A stretch of DNA of 64,000 nt from UMGS1908 sp964432825. Lineage in GTDB: Bacteria > Bacillota > Clostridia > Christensenellales > UBA1242. This document shows, one piece after another, positions 26,032 through 35,497 of the stretch. The translations under genes were made by a program, and so were the position numbers. Location of the stretch: the NCBI GenBank assembly GCA_964432825.1, contig CAYSOX010000005.1:37186-101185 (forward strand), written 5' to 3'. A model generated the notes under the pieces. That model did not search any database and was not told the origin of the DNA. It saw only the letters and a list, made by a program, of their open reading frames with translations. The first letter of the stretch is position 1, and each line of letters starts with the position of its first letter.

Positions 26032-27393
26032 TTACATCTCAAAATCTTTTTCTTTCTTCTTTTTCTTCCTTTCAAGTTCTCTAATCATTCTATCAATTTC
26101 TTCATCAGTTAGTTCTGGCTCTTTTGGCTTTTCAATTTCAAATTCTTTCTCTTTTTGTTGTTCTTGAATTTTAGTATTTAATCGGTCGGTCGCTTCTCTC
26201 ACATAATCACTATTAACTGAGTTATAAACCGTGATTGTCGTTTTAACATCTCTATGTCCTAAAAGTTGTTGAATTACTTTTGGATTTTCGTTTAGTTCAA
26301 ATAGCATATTAGAGAAAGTATGTCTTAATCCGTGAAAGTGAATATTGAACTTGTTTAAACCATTTCTTTTCTTAAATCTATCAAATATCTTTCTGGTGCC
26401 TGAATATGTCCTATAACTACCATCATCATTAGCAAAGACAAAAGATGTTGGAGATGTCAAAATTGCTGTTACATCAGGATTTGTTTGTTGTCTTTCGTTT
26501 TGTTTATCTTTCCATTGTTTTAAGGTTTCAAGGACAATATCTGTTACAGGTATATCTCTAACACTACAAGTTGTTTTCGTGTCGCCAATGACTGTTTTTC
26601 GGTCTTTTACATTGCCTTCTTCATCAAACTTTGGAACTTGTGTTATTGCTCTTTCAACCTTGATTGATTTGTTCTTAAAATCTATATTTTTCCACTTTAA
26701 AGCAAGAGCTTCGCCAATACGAAGTCCTGCAAACATAAGAGTAATACAAAGCGGTTTAATAAAGTTCGCTTCATCTTTATTCAATGCTTCCAAAAACTTA
26801 TCTCTAATCTCTGGTGGCAATGCTTTGTATTTTTCATCATTGTCTTCTTCATAAATGTTTCGTTTGCCTTTAACTTTTACTTTTAGGGTAGGATTTACAA
26901 GAATCCATTTATTATCTATGGCATACTCAAAAAATTGATTTAATAGATGTTTGCATTTCTTTATAGTGTCGTTGCTATAACCTTCTTCAATTAGGTTGTT
27001 GACCAATTTTTGTATAGCATAGTTATCTATTTCATAAACTTTCATTTTGCCGATTTGGGGTGCAATATGCAGTTTAAAGTTTCTAATATTACCTTCAAAT
27101 GTTCGTGGACTTACAGCACTCTTTTTGAAAGTCATAAGATATTCAAACATTAAAGTTTCCAAGTTGTTATTCTCAACTAACTCATAAGAATTACTTTTCA
27201 TTCTGCCACTAATTTCGGATAGTTTTTTAATAACTTCTGCTTGTGTTTTTCCATAGATAGTTTTTCTAATAATCTTGCCATTTTCATCATAGCCCATTGT
27301 TAAAGCGCCGCCCCAACGACCATCACTTCTTTGAAAAACTGAACCTTCATTATTTGCTCTGCGAGTTTTGCTTACTGCTTTCTTTTTAGCCAT
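26032..27393 (-). CDS. int: Site-specific tyrosine integrase
   Basis: 453 aa. An N-terminal arm-binding, AP2-like region (NEGSVFQRSDGRWGGAL, then YGKTQAEVIKKL) leads to the core-binding SAM-like domain (LFEYLMTFKK in LMFEYLM, VSPRTFEGN). The catalytic domain holds Arg225 (FAGLRIGEAL), Lys about 273 (DTKTTCSVR), His354 and Arg357 (HFHGLRHT), His380 (LLGH) and Tyr390 (TITVY). All active residues are present. It resembles Tn916-type integrases of Bacillota and is expected to join attP with the tRNA-Thr anticodon loop. It overlaps the excisionase gene by 8 nt, so the two are coupled. Confidence 0.97.
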   Translation of the reverse strand: MAKKKAVSKTRRANNEGSVFQRSDGRWGGALTMGYDENGKIIRKTIYGKTQAEVIKKLSEISGRMKSNSYELVENNNLETLMFEYLMTFKKSAVSPRTFEGNIRNFKLHIAPQIGKMKVYEIDNYAIQKLVNNLIEEGYSNDTIKKCKHLLNQFFEYAIDNKWILVNPTLKVKVKGKRNIYEEDNDEKYKALPPEIRDKFLEALNKDEANFIKPLCITLMFAGLRIGEALALKWKNIDFKNKSIKVERAITQVPKFDEEGNVKDRKTVIGDTKTTCSVRDIPVTDIVLETLKQWKDKQNERQQTNPDVTAILTSPTSFVFANDDGSYRTYSGTRKIFDRFKKRNGLNKFNIHFHGLRHTFSNMLFELNENPKVIQQLLGHRDVKTTITVYNSVNSDYVREATDRLNTKIQEQQKEKEFEIEKPKEPELTDEEIDRMIRELERKKKKKEKDFEM

Positions 27394-27652
27394 TTTGCAC
27401 CTCGCTTGTGTTGTTGTTTAAAGTGAGCCAAGTAACAAAATTTAACACACTTACAACTTGTCTTTTTCCAACTTTTGTTGTTGGAAAATTTTTACTTCTC
27501 ATCAAATTTCTAACGTTATCTCTTCCAAGACCTGTAATCTTTATTAGGTCTTCACAATCAAGAAAATCTTTATTGTATTTCTGCGAAATTCTATCGACTT
27601 CGCATTGTATTAAATTGTTAATATTAAGTTGTGTATTGTTTTCAAATGTCAT
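27386..27652 (-). CDS. Excisionase-like / AlpA-type small DNA-binding protein
   Basis: 88 aa. A winged-helix/HTH segment, DCEDLIKITGLGRDNVRNLMRSKNFPTTKVGKR in sequence, matches the pattern of MerR/AlpA-like excisionases found next to Bacillota integrases. It overlaps int by 8 nt. Upstream lies a hexapeptide ORF MVKRNE (27656-27676) with an AAAAGGAG site; its stop lies 3 nt before this ATG, so translation of the leader may set expression. A hairpin at 27710-27733 is further upstream. The region 27653-27916 has no other gene. Confidence 0.75.
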   Translation of the reverse strand: MTFENNTQLNINNLIQCEVDRISQKYNKDFLDCEDLIKITGLGRDNVRNLMRSKNFPTTKVGKRQVVSVLNFVTWLTLNNNTSEVQNG

Positions 27653-27916
27653 AAATTATTCATTCCTTTTAACCATAAATTTTTGTCTCCTTTTCTACAA
27701 CTTCAAGTGGACTATTCGCTTTGAGCAATAGTCGTTTTTTTACATTCAAGTCCTTCTTTCACAACTTGACAATCGGTGTTCGGGTATCCCGACAGCCGAA
27801 ACTATGAGTAGAAACCAATTAAAAGTATGTGTGTCAGTAAAAAGTGCTATTTTTAGGCGCTTTTGCACACATAAATCTTTTATTGTTTCTACCTTATGCT
27901 CTATACTAAATATAAT

Positions 27917-29134
27917 CTACATTTCCATCTCACAACCACCATCGTCAATGATTAAACCTTCTTCTTTCAATCTCTTGAAATGGACTTCTTCAAGGTTTCT
28001 CATAAACTCTTGAAATGAGTGGATTGCTTCGTATTCTACAAGACGATTTAGGTAAATACATTGGTCTAATAGTTGCGACATCTTCTTTCGTTGCATTGCT
28101 TTTTCCATTTTGTATTTAGCATTAAGTTGAGTTCTTTCAAACTCTAATTTTTTTATCTCTAATGCTTGTTTAATTACAATGCCACCAAGTCGTCTATATA
28201 GGTCTTTTTGCATTTGGTCGCCAATGGTTGATGTTTGTTTATAACCATTCCTTTTGCAATATTTATCTATGGTGTCTTGCTTTTCTTTTAGTGCGTCATC
28301 AAAGTAATTTTTCTCTCGTTTAATCTTGTAATTATGTTTGAGAATATAGTCTGAAATCTTGTCAATCTGTGGTTGCAGATGGGCCATATTTTCAGAGTTA
28401 TAATACAAGTGTCCTTCGGGTGGGAAGTTGTTTGAAAGTTTAACAAGCATAGATTTTAGTTTAAGTCCAGATACTTCGTTAAACACTTCATTTGCTTCCT
28501 TAATTAGGTTTGTTCTAATTCTTATCTCTCTTGCTTTAAAATCGGTTGCACAGAGCTCCATATTGGCTTTAAATTCGTCCATAGCAAGGCAAGACAACTT
28601 TCCCATTGAATAACCTTTTCCGTGGTCTGTAAGTCGCTGTGGTTCCTTCTCAAAGAAGATTAAATGGATATGTCTGTTATCGGTGTTCTCGTGCAATCCT
28701 GCAAACCATTCAATGTTGTCAGGGTTAAGTCCTGCTCGTTTGAAAAACTTCGGTATTTCACTTTGCATAATGTTTTTTGCTTGTTCAAAATTATTACACC
28801 AATTAAGTCCAAATCGTTCTTCAAAACTAACAACACCAGACCAAATAACAGATTCGGTATCTCGCAAGTGTTCTCGGGTTAGAGCAATTTGTTTTTTGTT
28901 CATCTTGCCATCTTGATTAAAAATTCCACTAGACTTTGTGCTATTGTTTGAATATTCCACAAAGTCAATATTCTTCAAATCTTTAATACCTGTATCAATG
29001 TATTTCATATAGTCGTTGTATTTGTTTGAAGAATAGAATTTTCTTTTGTCTTGCATGTCAGGATTGTTAGGGTAATTGGGTAAACAAAATTCAAGCATAA
29101 AGTTAACATTAGGAACTTCTTTACCTTCTGTCAT
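27917..29134 (-). CDS. Mobilization relaxase (MobP/MobL type)
   Basis: 405 aa. The HUH metal site is visible as LHENTDNRHIHLIF, giving His148, His155 and His157. Candidate nicking tyrosines lie in KFYSSNKYNDYMKY (residues 34-45). A long charged helical C-terminal half follows. Relaxases of this kind nick oriT and lead the strand into a recipient cell. Start overlaps the accessory gene by 14 nt. The family name (MobP3/MobL) is recalled from motif style, not searched. It is 4-5 kb from the integrase end, as usual in small mobilizable elements. Confidence 0.85.
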   Translation of the reverse strand: MTEGKEVPNVNFMLEFCLPNYPNNPDMQDKRKFYSSNKYNDYMKYIDTGIKDLKNIDFVEYSNNSTKSSGIFNQDGKMNKKQIALTREHLRDTESVIWSGVVSFEERFGLNWCNNFEQAKNIMQSEIPKFFKRAGLNPDNIEWFAGLHENTDNRHIHLIFFEKEPQRLTDHGKGYSMGKLSCLAMDEFKANMELCATDFKAREIRIRTNLIKEANEVFNEVSGLKLKSMLVKLSNNFPPEGHLYYNSENMAHLQPQIDKISDYILKHNYKIKREKNYFDDALKEKQDTIDKYCKRNGYKQTSTIGDQMQKDLYRRLGGIVIKQALEIKKLEFERTQLNAKYKMEKAMQRKKMSQLLDQCIYLNRLVEYEAIHSFQEFMRNLEEVHFKRLKEEGLIIDDGGCEMEM

Positions 29135-29582
29135 TTAGCAAATCCCATTTATGCTGTGCTCGAATTTCTTCCAAGTGATTATCATTGAATTCGTATTTCC
29201 AATCTTTACTAAAAGCTCTATGAGTAAGTCCCAAGGATTTTAAAAGTAGTTTTGTGTTAAAGTTGCTTATTGCTTGATTTGTCAGAACTTCGCCTGTGCT
29301 TTCTGCAAAGTAAGATTTTTGACCTTTCTCAATCTTGTCTAGTTTTTCATCAACTCCTTGCATATATCTTCTAATCTCTGAAAAGTTAATGCTATTGTTG
29401 ATTTGACTATCTCCAAGCATTTTCTCTGCACCTATTAGAGCAAAGTGTCTAATAGTGTCTGTTTTGTTGCCAATCATTGGCATAAATTTTTCCATAGCAC
29501 GATTAAGCAAATCGGCTTGGTCTTTGTCATACACTCTAACGGTGTATTTTTGCATTATATCTTGTCGTGTAATCTTCGGCAT
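29121..29582 (-). CDS. Relaxosome accessory protein (MobC-like)
   Basis: 153 aa. A ribbon-helix-helix-like N-terminus, QKYTVRVYDKDQADLLNRA, then KTDTIRHFALIGAEKML, fits oriT-binding accessory proteins. It sits directly upstream of, and overlaps, the relaxase. Its AGGAGGATAACAA ribosome site is strong. Likely binds oriT, which would lie in the 670-nt region beyond it. Confidence 0.65.
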   Translation of the reverse strand: MPKITRQDIMQKYTVRVYDKDQADLLNRAMEKFMPMIGNKTDTIRHFALIGAEKMLGDSQINNSINFSEIRRYMQGVDEKLDKIEKGQKSYFAESTGEVLTNQAISNFNTKLLLKSLGLTHRAFSKDWKYEFNDNHLEEIRAQHKWDLLNDRR

Positions 29583-29897
29583 TTGTTATCCTCCTAGTTT
29601 AATATTTTTTTGTTCGTGCTTTTTGTGTGTGATGTTGTTTTTGTTGTAATCCTCCTTTTGTTAAAATTTTTTACACAACAAAAAAGAAATCTTGGCGACT
29701 AGATTTCTTTCAAGTTTTTTCTATTCAGTTAAAGGGGCAATGAGTAAGGGTGCTTTTCTTTATTTTTAATTTCTTTTAGGGTCTAACAAAGAAAGATGAA
29801 TTAAACTCTCTCTATAATGTTAACTACAAGAAAGTGAAAATCGTTAACCCATTTTTTGTTTGTTTGATAAAAATAGACAAAATATTTTTTTGTTTTT

Positions 29898-30199
29898 CCC
29901 TCTATATATAACGCCAATCGTATGACAATAGATATCGTAAAACCCTTATAAAATAAGCATTTCTCAACATTGTAAGACAAAATATTTTTTCTTTGTTAGA
30001 CAAAAAAGAACTACCTTGTTTGGTAGTTCTAAATCGCTATGTATTTAGTCCCTCTATATATAATCTTCGGAAGAAAATTGTAAACAATTTTATTGCTTTG
30101 CAATTCATTGACAAGTCAATGCTTCCTAGATTGAATATGCGTCGAGCTTCTGAAAATGCCACCAAAGGTGTCGCTTTCATTTTCTCTCCCTATATATAA
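29898..30199 (-). repeat. Three copies of a TTATATATAGAGGG motif
   Basis: Minus-strand TTATATATAGAGGG lies at 29898-29911 and 30050-30063, and TTATATATAGGGAG at 30186-30199; spacing 152 and 136 nt. The last copy acts as the leader and ribosome site of the 47-codon ORF; the middle copy is coding within that ORF (LYIEG). They may be remnants of duplicated small genes or binding sites. Confidence 0.6.
30037..30180 (-). CDS. Candidate 47-aa protein
   Basis: ATG at 30180 follows GGGAG by 5 nt. The protein starts MKATPLVAFSEARRIFNLGS, is rich in Lys/Arg and Phe, and ends in RRLYIEGLNT. Codon use is ordinary and no stop interrupts. It may be a real small protein of the element, or a chance frame in a repeat region. 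No family is recognised. Confidence 0.35.
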   Translation of the reverse strand: MKATPLVAFSEARRIFNLGSIDLSMNCKAIKLFTIFFRRLYIEGLNT

Positions 30200-30254
30200 G
30201 GACAATTTTTGATTAAAAATTAAGGCAAAATTGAGTTTTTGTTAAAAATTTCTT

Positions 30255-31115
30255 TTATTTTTCCTTTTTTAGTGCTTTTTCTTGTAGTTTTTGGATAAAA
30301 TCTTCAACCATTTTAAGCACTTGCATTACATTTCCTTTAAAGGTTTTTAAGTTCTCAAAATGGGCTTCAATACCATAATCTGCAAATGCTTTGTTCATAT
30401 TTTCTATGTATTTATCATCAAGGTTAGAGTAATCTATTTGTTTAGATAGTTTTTGTTTAATACTAACATCTGCACCGGTTGAAATAGTCTTTTTTATTGC
30501 TTTTTTGACTTCATCAATAAAGTCTTGAACTTTATCTAAACTTACTACAAATCTGCCAGATTTTCTAATTTCTTCAATGTATTTGTTAAAGGCTGTTTTG
30601 CTTTCCCAATGTAAAGTTCTTGCTTGTTTTGTTTTTCTAAATTCAGGGTCGTTACAAAGCATAACTCTATAATCTTCTTTAAGAACTTTTAGTCTTTGAC
30701 TGACAGCACTTGCAGAGATTCCAAGTTTTTCAGCAATTTCTTTTTGTGTAACTTGTTGCATATATAGTTGCAATATCTCTCTATCGTTACCTTCAAAACG
30801 ATAAATAGTCCTGTAAATAACTCTTGATGTTAGTTCATCATCAAGTTGTTTCTTTCTATCATCTTCTTGTGAACTGTGTTTTGCAAGATAATTGTCTAAA
30901 TACTTTTGACTTTTATTGCCTTTAATTTGAGAGAAATTCACCTCGTGTCTGCGATAAGTTCTTTCTTTGTTTTCAGGACTTACAAGAGAATTATCTTTTT
31001 TAGCATTAGGGTCTTTCTTTTTAGCTTCTTTATATTCTTCATCTTGCTTTTTCTTTTGTTCTTTAATCCAAACTTTCGCTTCTTTTATTTCTTCAGGTGT
31101 TCCATAATATGCCAT
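30255..31115 (-). CDS. HTH protein with sigma-like DNA-binding region, unknown
   Basis: 286 aa from the ATG at 31115, 9 nt after an AGGAG; an in-frame TTG six bases before it is too close to the ribosome site. The first ~90 residues are highly charged. An HTH of the region-4/LuxR type follows: LYMQQVTQKEIAEKLGIS then ASAVSQRLKVLK. A long helical C-terminal part follows. The protein is divided from the relaxase operon by the candidate oriT. It is probably a regulator or replication-type initiator of the element; I do not recognise the family. Confidence 0.55.
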   Translation of the reverse strand: MAYYGTPEEIKEAKVWIKEQKKKQDEEYKEAKKKDPNAKKDNSLVSPENKERTYRRHEVNFSQIKGNKSQKYLDNYLAKHSSQEDDRKKQLDDELTSRVIYRTIYRFEGNDREILQLYMQQVTQKEIAEKLGISASAVSQRLKVLKEDYRVMLCNDPEFRKTKQARTLHWESKTAFNKYIEEIRKSGRFVVSLDKVQDFIDEVKKAIKKTISTGADVSIKQKLSKQIDYSNLDDKYIENMNKAFADYGIEAHFENLKTFKGNVMQVLKMVEDFIQKLQEKALKKEK

Positions 31116-31224
31116 ACACAAAAACTCCTTTTGTCTATTATATCATACACAAAGCAAAAGTGTTGGGCTTTCGACAAAGTTTTTAAACTTAAACCTCTCA
31201 CAATCCGTTCTTAGGGATTTGCAA

Positions 31225-31257
31225 AATAAAAACACCCAATCTATAAAGATTGAGTGT
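31225..31257 (-). terminator. Terminator of the restriction-modification operon
   Basis: Minus strand: ACACTCAATCT pairs with AGATTGGGTGT (one G-U pair) over a 4-nt loop, followed by TTTTTATT. Confidence 0.85.
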
Positions 31258-31262
31258 ATCTT

Positions 31263-33248
31263 TTAAACATTTATTTTTTGAACAATTTCTTCGTTATACC
31301 ATCTATTAGCAGGAATGCTTGAATTATATGCTTGTTCAAAAATTGAATACAATAAAGAATAAGTGATATTTCTAGATAGAATAGTTTTAAGTTCTGATGA
31401 TTGACAAGGTATAATTTTCATTCCATTAATTGACTGTGTTCCATCTGAATTATAATATTCCATCGTTCTTCGATTTCTAAAATCTGAAATAACATTTAAA
31501 TGTAAGAAATTTGAAATAAACACGCAATATGAATTTAAATTTCTAGTTCTCAATAAATAATCGCCCAAGTGTCTAGACACAGGTTCCATTTCCATTCTTC
31601 TTTGATTATTACCTTCTGAAAGAGTAACTTCAATTAATAATGAGTGAGCAGGATAGTGCTCTGTTCTAGGATAAATATATGTAATATCCTCATGTCCGCC
31701 TTGTGCATGTGATTTAGGTAATAAGTCAGCGTCCAAAGACAAATTCATATAATTTAAAATATCCCCTTGTCTTTCGCTTATTTTATACCAAGCAATAGCA
31801 ACAACATATTCAAAAATAGTAGGAATATCGGCATTATTTGTTACAATTTGTTTTATATCATTATCTCTTCTTTCTTCAAACATTGATAATAAGTCAATAA
31901 GTTGTTCGTTTGTAAACTTTTGTTCAATCAGGTGATTAAATCTTTCATACCTTTCTCTTTGTATTAAATTTCTCACATCGTTTTCATTAGAGATTGTAAT
32001 ATTGTATGTTGTTTGAACATTATTAAATAATTGTAGTTGAGAAATATTATAAATATTTGAAATTTCAGCCAACTCGCAATTGTCTGTTAAATTGTTGTTT
32101 GGCGTAAACATCAAATTAAATATATTATTTCCAATCAAATTAAAATAACATTGTGGAATAACATCGAACTTAACTTCGTTATCTTCAAAAAGAATAGTAT
32201 CTGTTGTTTTTAAATATCTTCTATTTAAATCACAATAATCTGATAATGTTGCCTTTGCTTTAAAAACATGCATTAATTTAAAAAATTCTTTTTTAAATTC
32301 TATTTCATCTGTAATAGATAGAATAGGTTCATTAGATAATAAAGCAACGCCATCTCTTTCAATAGAACTTCTTCTTGTGTTCGTAAATATATAATTTTTC
32401 CAAAATGTAGAAGCTTTGCCAGATATTGAACATATTGCATTATAAATTTTTATAACATTCTCGTTTGTAGGAATCGCTTGGAAGTTTCGAAGGGAAGTAT
32501 ATAACCAATGGTATGGTCTATCATATTGACATAAACCTCTTTCGCTACTTTTTCTATTCATTCCTATTTTAAGAATCAGTTGTTCCGTCACTTCATTATC
32601 TAAGAAATGTTGTAATGCTTCTATATAATTATCCATTGACATCAATCTATCAAAAATAATACTATTTATATCTAATTGATGATTTCTATATAAGATTATT
32701 TTGTTGACTATTTCATCATAAGAGCTTTGTGAAATAATAAGTGGCGCCAAATAAGTAAATTCTTCTTTTGTTATCTTTCCAAATCTTTGCAATAATCCTG
32801 CAATTACTAAGTATGGATTAACAATTTTACCATCTACATCATTTGTTGTTTTTAGTAATTGTTTAAAGAATAAAAAACTATCATTATCAATTTGTAAAAT
32901 ATTATCTCTACCAAAATCTTCATTTTCAGATATTTCTAATAATTTTAATCCAACTTCTGTAAGTTTTCTATTTTCGGTAATTAGCCCAATATCAACAAGT
33001 CCAGAAGTTTTTTCTCTTGCATCTTTTGCTTTGTTTGTTGCATTGCCATCAACAAAAGAATTAGACTGTAAATAATCATAATATTTTATTTGAAGTTGAG
33101 AGTTGCTAGACCAACATTCTCTTGCATTTTCTTCAATGTTCCAAAAAGATTTTATTAACGTTAACTGCTTTTCAACCTTTTTATTAAATTCTGTGGTTCT
33201 AAAACTTGTAGTTCCTAATGCCCAACAAAAACTTTTATATGCTATCAT
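31263..33248 (-). CDS. AlwI-family type IIS restriction endonuclease
   Basis: 661 aa. The C-terminal nuclease core reads GGHEDITYIYP, then SLLIEVTLSEGNNQR and MEMEPVSRHLGDYL. The EVTL...EPVxRH arrangement is the signature of the AlwI family (PD-(D/E)xK fold, cutting away from an asymmetric site). The N-terminal half is predicted helical DNA-recognition material. It overlaps the methyltransferase stop by 14 nt, so both are translated from one mRNA. Exact target site unknown. AlwI, MlyI and BstNBI-type enzymes belong to this group. Assignment is by motif memory. Confidence 0.72.
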   Translation of the reverse strand: MIAYKSFCWALGTTSFRTTEFNKKVEKQLTLIKSFWNIEENARECWSSNSQLQIKYYDYLQSNSFVDGNATNKAKDAREKTSGLVDIGLITENRKLTEVGLKLLEISENEDFGRDNILQIDNDSFLFFKQLLKTTNDVDGKIVNPYLVIAGLLQRFGKITKEEFTYLAPLIISQSSYDEIVNKIILYRNHQLDINSIIFDRLMSMDNYIEALQHFLDNEVTEQLILKIGMNRKSSERGLCQYDRPYHWLYTSLRNFQAIPTNENVIKIYNAICSISGKASTFWKNYIFTNTRRSSIERDGVALLSNEPILSITDEIEFKKEFFKLMHVFKAKATLSDYCDLNRRYLKTTDTILFEDNEVKFDVIPQCYFNLIGNNIFNLMFTPNNNLTDNCELAEISNIYNISQLQLFNNVQTTYNITISNENDVRNLIQRERYERFNHLIEQKFTNEQLIDLLSMFEERRDNDIKQIVTNNADIPTIFEYVVAIAWYKISERQGDILNYMNLSLDADLLPKSHAQGGHEDITYIYPRTEHYPAHSLLIEVTLSEGNNQRRMEMEPVSRHLGDYLLRTRNLNSYCVFISNFLHLNVISDFRNRRTMEYYNSDGTQSINGMKIIPCQSSELKTILSRNITYSLLYSIFEQAYNSSIPANRWYNEEIVQKINV

Positions 33249-35388
33249 TGTTAACTCCTTTGTAATTAATAATTAATACTTCATCAGTAACACAATCTTT
33301 GTTTTTTGTTTGATAATTGCAATTTGAATATGAACTGTTTAGATGAATTGTAAAATACTTATCTTTATTTAATTCCAGCCATTCTTTTAAAATTTTATTT
33401 TCTTTTCCTTTTGATTCCAAAACATTTGAAAGAGCAAACTTAATACCTTTTTTATCTAAATTATCCAAGTATGCAAGTAAAGACTTTTCATTGTTTTCAT
33501 TCCATGCATTTTGTTCGTTGTAAGTAGCACATGCAATTAAGTAAGGTGGGTCGGCATAAACAAAAGAATTTTTGTTATAATCTTCTATATTAATCTCATT
33601 ATAATCCTTACACAAAAAACTATAATCTGAATTTTTGATTTTATCTATAAATGAGTTGAATTTATTTCGCATTTTGCTATTAAAGTCTCGTTTGCCTACA
33701 GGAAGATTAAATTTCCCTTTACTATTAAAGCGAATTTGATTATTAAATGCATAACAAATTAAAACATATAAAGCAACATAATAATGATAATCTTCTTGAA
33801 ACTTATAATTAAAATCTTCTCTTAATTTTAGATATCCATCATTATTGAATTGTCCTAACCCATTAGAACTATTACAAAAATATTTTTCATAACCAAACAA
33901 ATCACTTCTCGATAAATTATAATTATCAATTATATCATTTATCATTGAAACTAACGACGATTTATCTAAATTTTTAAAAGTGTTCAGCATAGACATCAAG
34001 TGTTGATTATTATCATTAAATACAACTTTTTTACAATCAACATTAATACCTACATTACAGCCACCACAAAATAAATCTACAAAAGTATCTATATGTTTAG
34101 GAAATAATGGAAGTATTTGTTCTAACAATTTGAATTTTCCACCAGTGTAGTTTAAAGGACTTTGAAGATAGTTTTTCTTTTTATTTTCTGGATAACAAAT
34201 ACATAAAAACAATCTTTCTTCATTGTCGTTAATTAAAGATTTTCCAGTGGTGAATGCTTTATATTTTTCACTAAAAACTTTTACTTCACCTTTCTTGTTT
34301 AAAATTCTTAATATGTCTTCATCTGAAATTTTTGAATTAGACCTATCATTTCCTTTATTTGCCATATTATTGTAAGATAACAGAATATATTTTGCATTGA
34401 TATTTTCAATAAGTTCCTCAAATGATTTAGTTGCTGAATTTGTGCAATAATCACTTTTTAGTTTACTTCTGTCCATCTTTCTAGCAACACCTTCAACAGC
34501 AGGCTTTTCCCATAAAGCCACATTTTCTAACAAGTGATAAGCATCACAATACTGCCTTGAATTATATGGTGGGTCTATATACACCAAATCGGCTTCAATA
34601 TTTTTTACAAGTTCATTTGCATCTTGTTTATAAAATACATTATTTGAATTGTTATCGTTATCAACATCTAACATAAACAATTCAAATCTTTTTTCAAATG
34701 TTGAATTTCTAATATACGCATCATAGTGACCACAAGTATTTGCAACTCTATCCATAGCATATAGCAATGCAGTTATTAGCACCGATTTTTCTCTTTTGTT
34801 TATAAAACCATTGTCATAAAGAGTATTTATATTTTCTCGAATATATCCAATTTTTTTACAATCACTTTCACAGAAAAAAGTGTTAGAAAAATTATCTGAC
34901 ATATAGTTGTCTTCTTCAACTTGTAGATTATTATAATTGTTTATCAAGTTGAATAATTTAACCTTATCGACATTTTCTGAACCAAACCAAGTGTCATAGG
35001 TAATGTAGTTAGAATACAATAAATCATTCAATATTAATTTTTTACCTTTAAATAGAGAACAAACAACACCTGTTCCTGCAAAAATATCAGCAACGGTATT
35101 AATATTTTTACATTCTTGTTTTACAATTTTATCTATAAATGGTAATAGTTTATACTTATTCCCAAGATATCTTCTATTTTGGATTGATAAAGTTTTTATC
35201 TTTGGAACTTGTTCTGTTTTTACTTTAGACAAAAAAGACAGTTGCTCTTTAATTGTAGCAATTGTTTCCTCATTAAAACTATATCTTCCGTTACTTTCAC
35301 TTTGTTCTAAATTTAATGTGTCTTTTAAGTGATTGTATAAAGAAGATTTGCTAATGCCAATTTCTTTTGCTAACTGAGCAACTGTCAT
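33235..35388 (-). CDS. Fused double-domain D12-class adenine-N6 methyltransferase
   Basis: 717 aa from the ATG at 35388 (GGAGG 5 nt upstream; a TTG at 35400 overlaps that site). N-terminal HTH (VAQLAKEIGISKSSLYNHL), which may autoregulate. First methyltransferase domain: FAGTG at about 103 and DPPYNS at about 272. Second domain: NYTGGKFKLL at about 415, DLFCGG, and DPPYL at about 613. A tandem pair of D12 domains is the plan of M.FokI, where each domain modifies one strand of an asymmetric site, which suits the type IIS nuclease that follows. Confidence 0.85.
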   Translation of the reverse strand: MTVAQLAKEIGISKSSLYNHLKDTLNLEQSESNGRYSFNEETIATIKEQLSFLSKVKTEQVPKIKTLSIQNRRYLGNKYKLLPFIDKIVKQECKNINTVADIFAGTGVVCSLFKGKKLILNDLLYSNYITYDTWFGSENVDKVKLFNLINNYNNLQVEEDNYMSDNFSNTFFCESDCKKIGYIRENINTLYDNGFINKREKSVLITALLYAMDRVANTCGHYDAYIRNSTFEKRFELFMLDVDNDNNSNNVFYKQDANELVKNIEADLVYIDPPYNSRQYCDAYHLLENVALWEKPAVEGVARKMDRSKLKSDYCTNSATKSFEELIENINAKYILLSYNNMANKGNDRSNSKISDEDILRILNKKGEVKVFSEKYKAFTTGKSLINDNEERLFLCICYPENKKKNYLQSPLNYTGGKFKLLEQILPLFPKHIDTFVDLFCGGCNVGINVDCKKVVFNDNNQHLMSMLNTFKNLDKSSLVSMINDIIDNYNLSRSDLFGYEKYFCNSSNGLGQFNNDGYLKLREDFNYKFQEDYHYYVALYVLICYAFNNQIRFNSKGKFNLPVGKRDFNSKMRNKFNSFIDKIKNSDYSFLCKDYNEINIEDYNKNSFVYADPPYLIACATYNEQNAWNENNEKSLLAYLDNLDKKGIKFALSNVLESKGKENKILKEWLELNKDKYFTIHLNSSYSNCNYQTKNKDCVTDEVLIINYKGVNNDSI

Positions 35389-35497
35389 AATTTCCTCCAA
35401 TGCATCTTTTTTGTCTTTATTTTGGACAATTATAACATATTTATATTCAAAAATACAACTATATTAGCATACAAATACAAAATTTTGGATGCTAATT

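Larger units (their letters stand above)
29583..30254 (-). other. Non-coding region, candidate oriT and control region
   Basis: The 672-nt stretch between the accessory gene and the HTH gene is dense in structure. Hairpins are AAAGAAATCT/AGATTTCTTT (29683-29710), AGAACTACC/GGTAGTTCT (30008-30031, 6-nt loop) and CATTGAC/GTCAATG (30107-30122). AGACAAAATATTTTTT occurs twice (29875 and 29975 areas), and a 14-mer is repeated three times. This is where oriT of a MobC-relaxase pair usually lies, but the nick site cannot be read from sequence alone. One candidate small ORF at 30037-30180 lies inside. Confidence 0.5.

Noticed and set aside
25227..26075. Longer start for the AbiJ-like gene at 26075
   Set aside because: The extra 36 residues are Lys/Arg-rich, overlap the integrase end, and lack a ribosome site; the ATG at 25967 has AGGAGAG.
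29993..30199. Plus-strand 68-codon frame in the oriT area
   Set aside because: No ribosome site; opposite to the better 47-codon frame and to the direction of all element genes.
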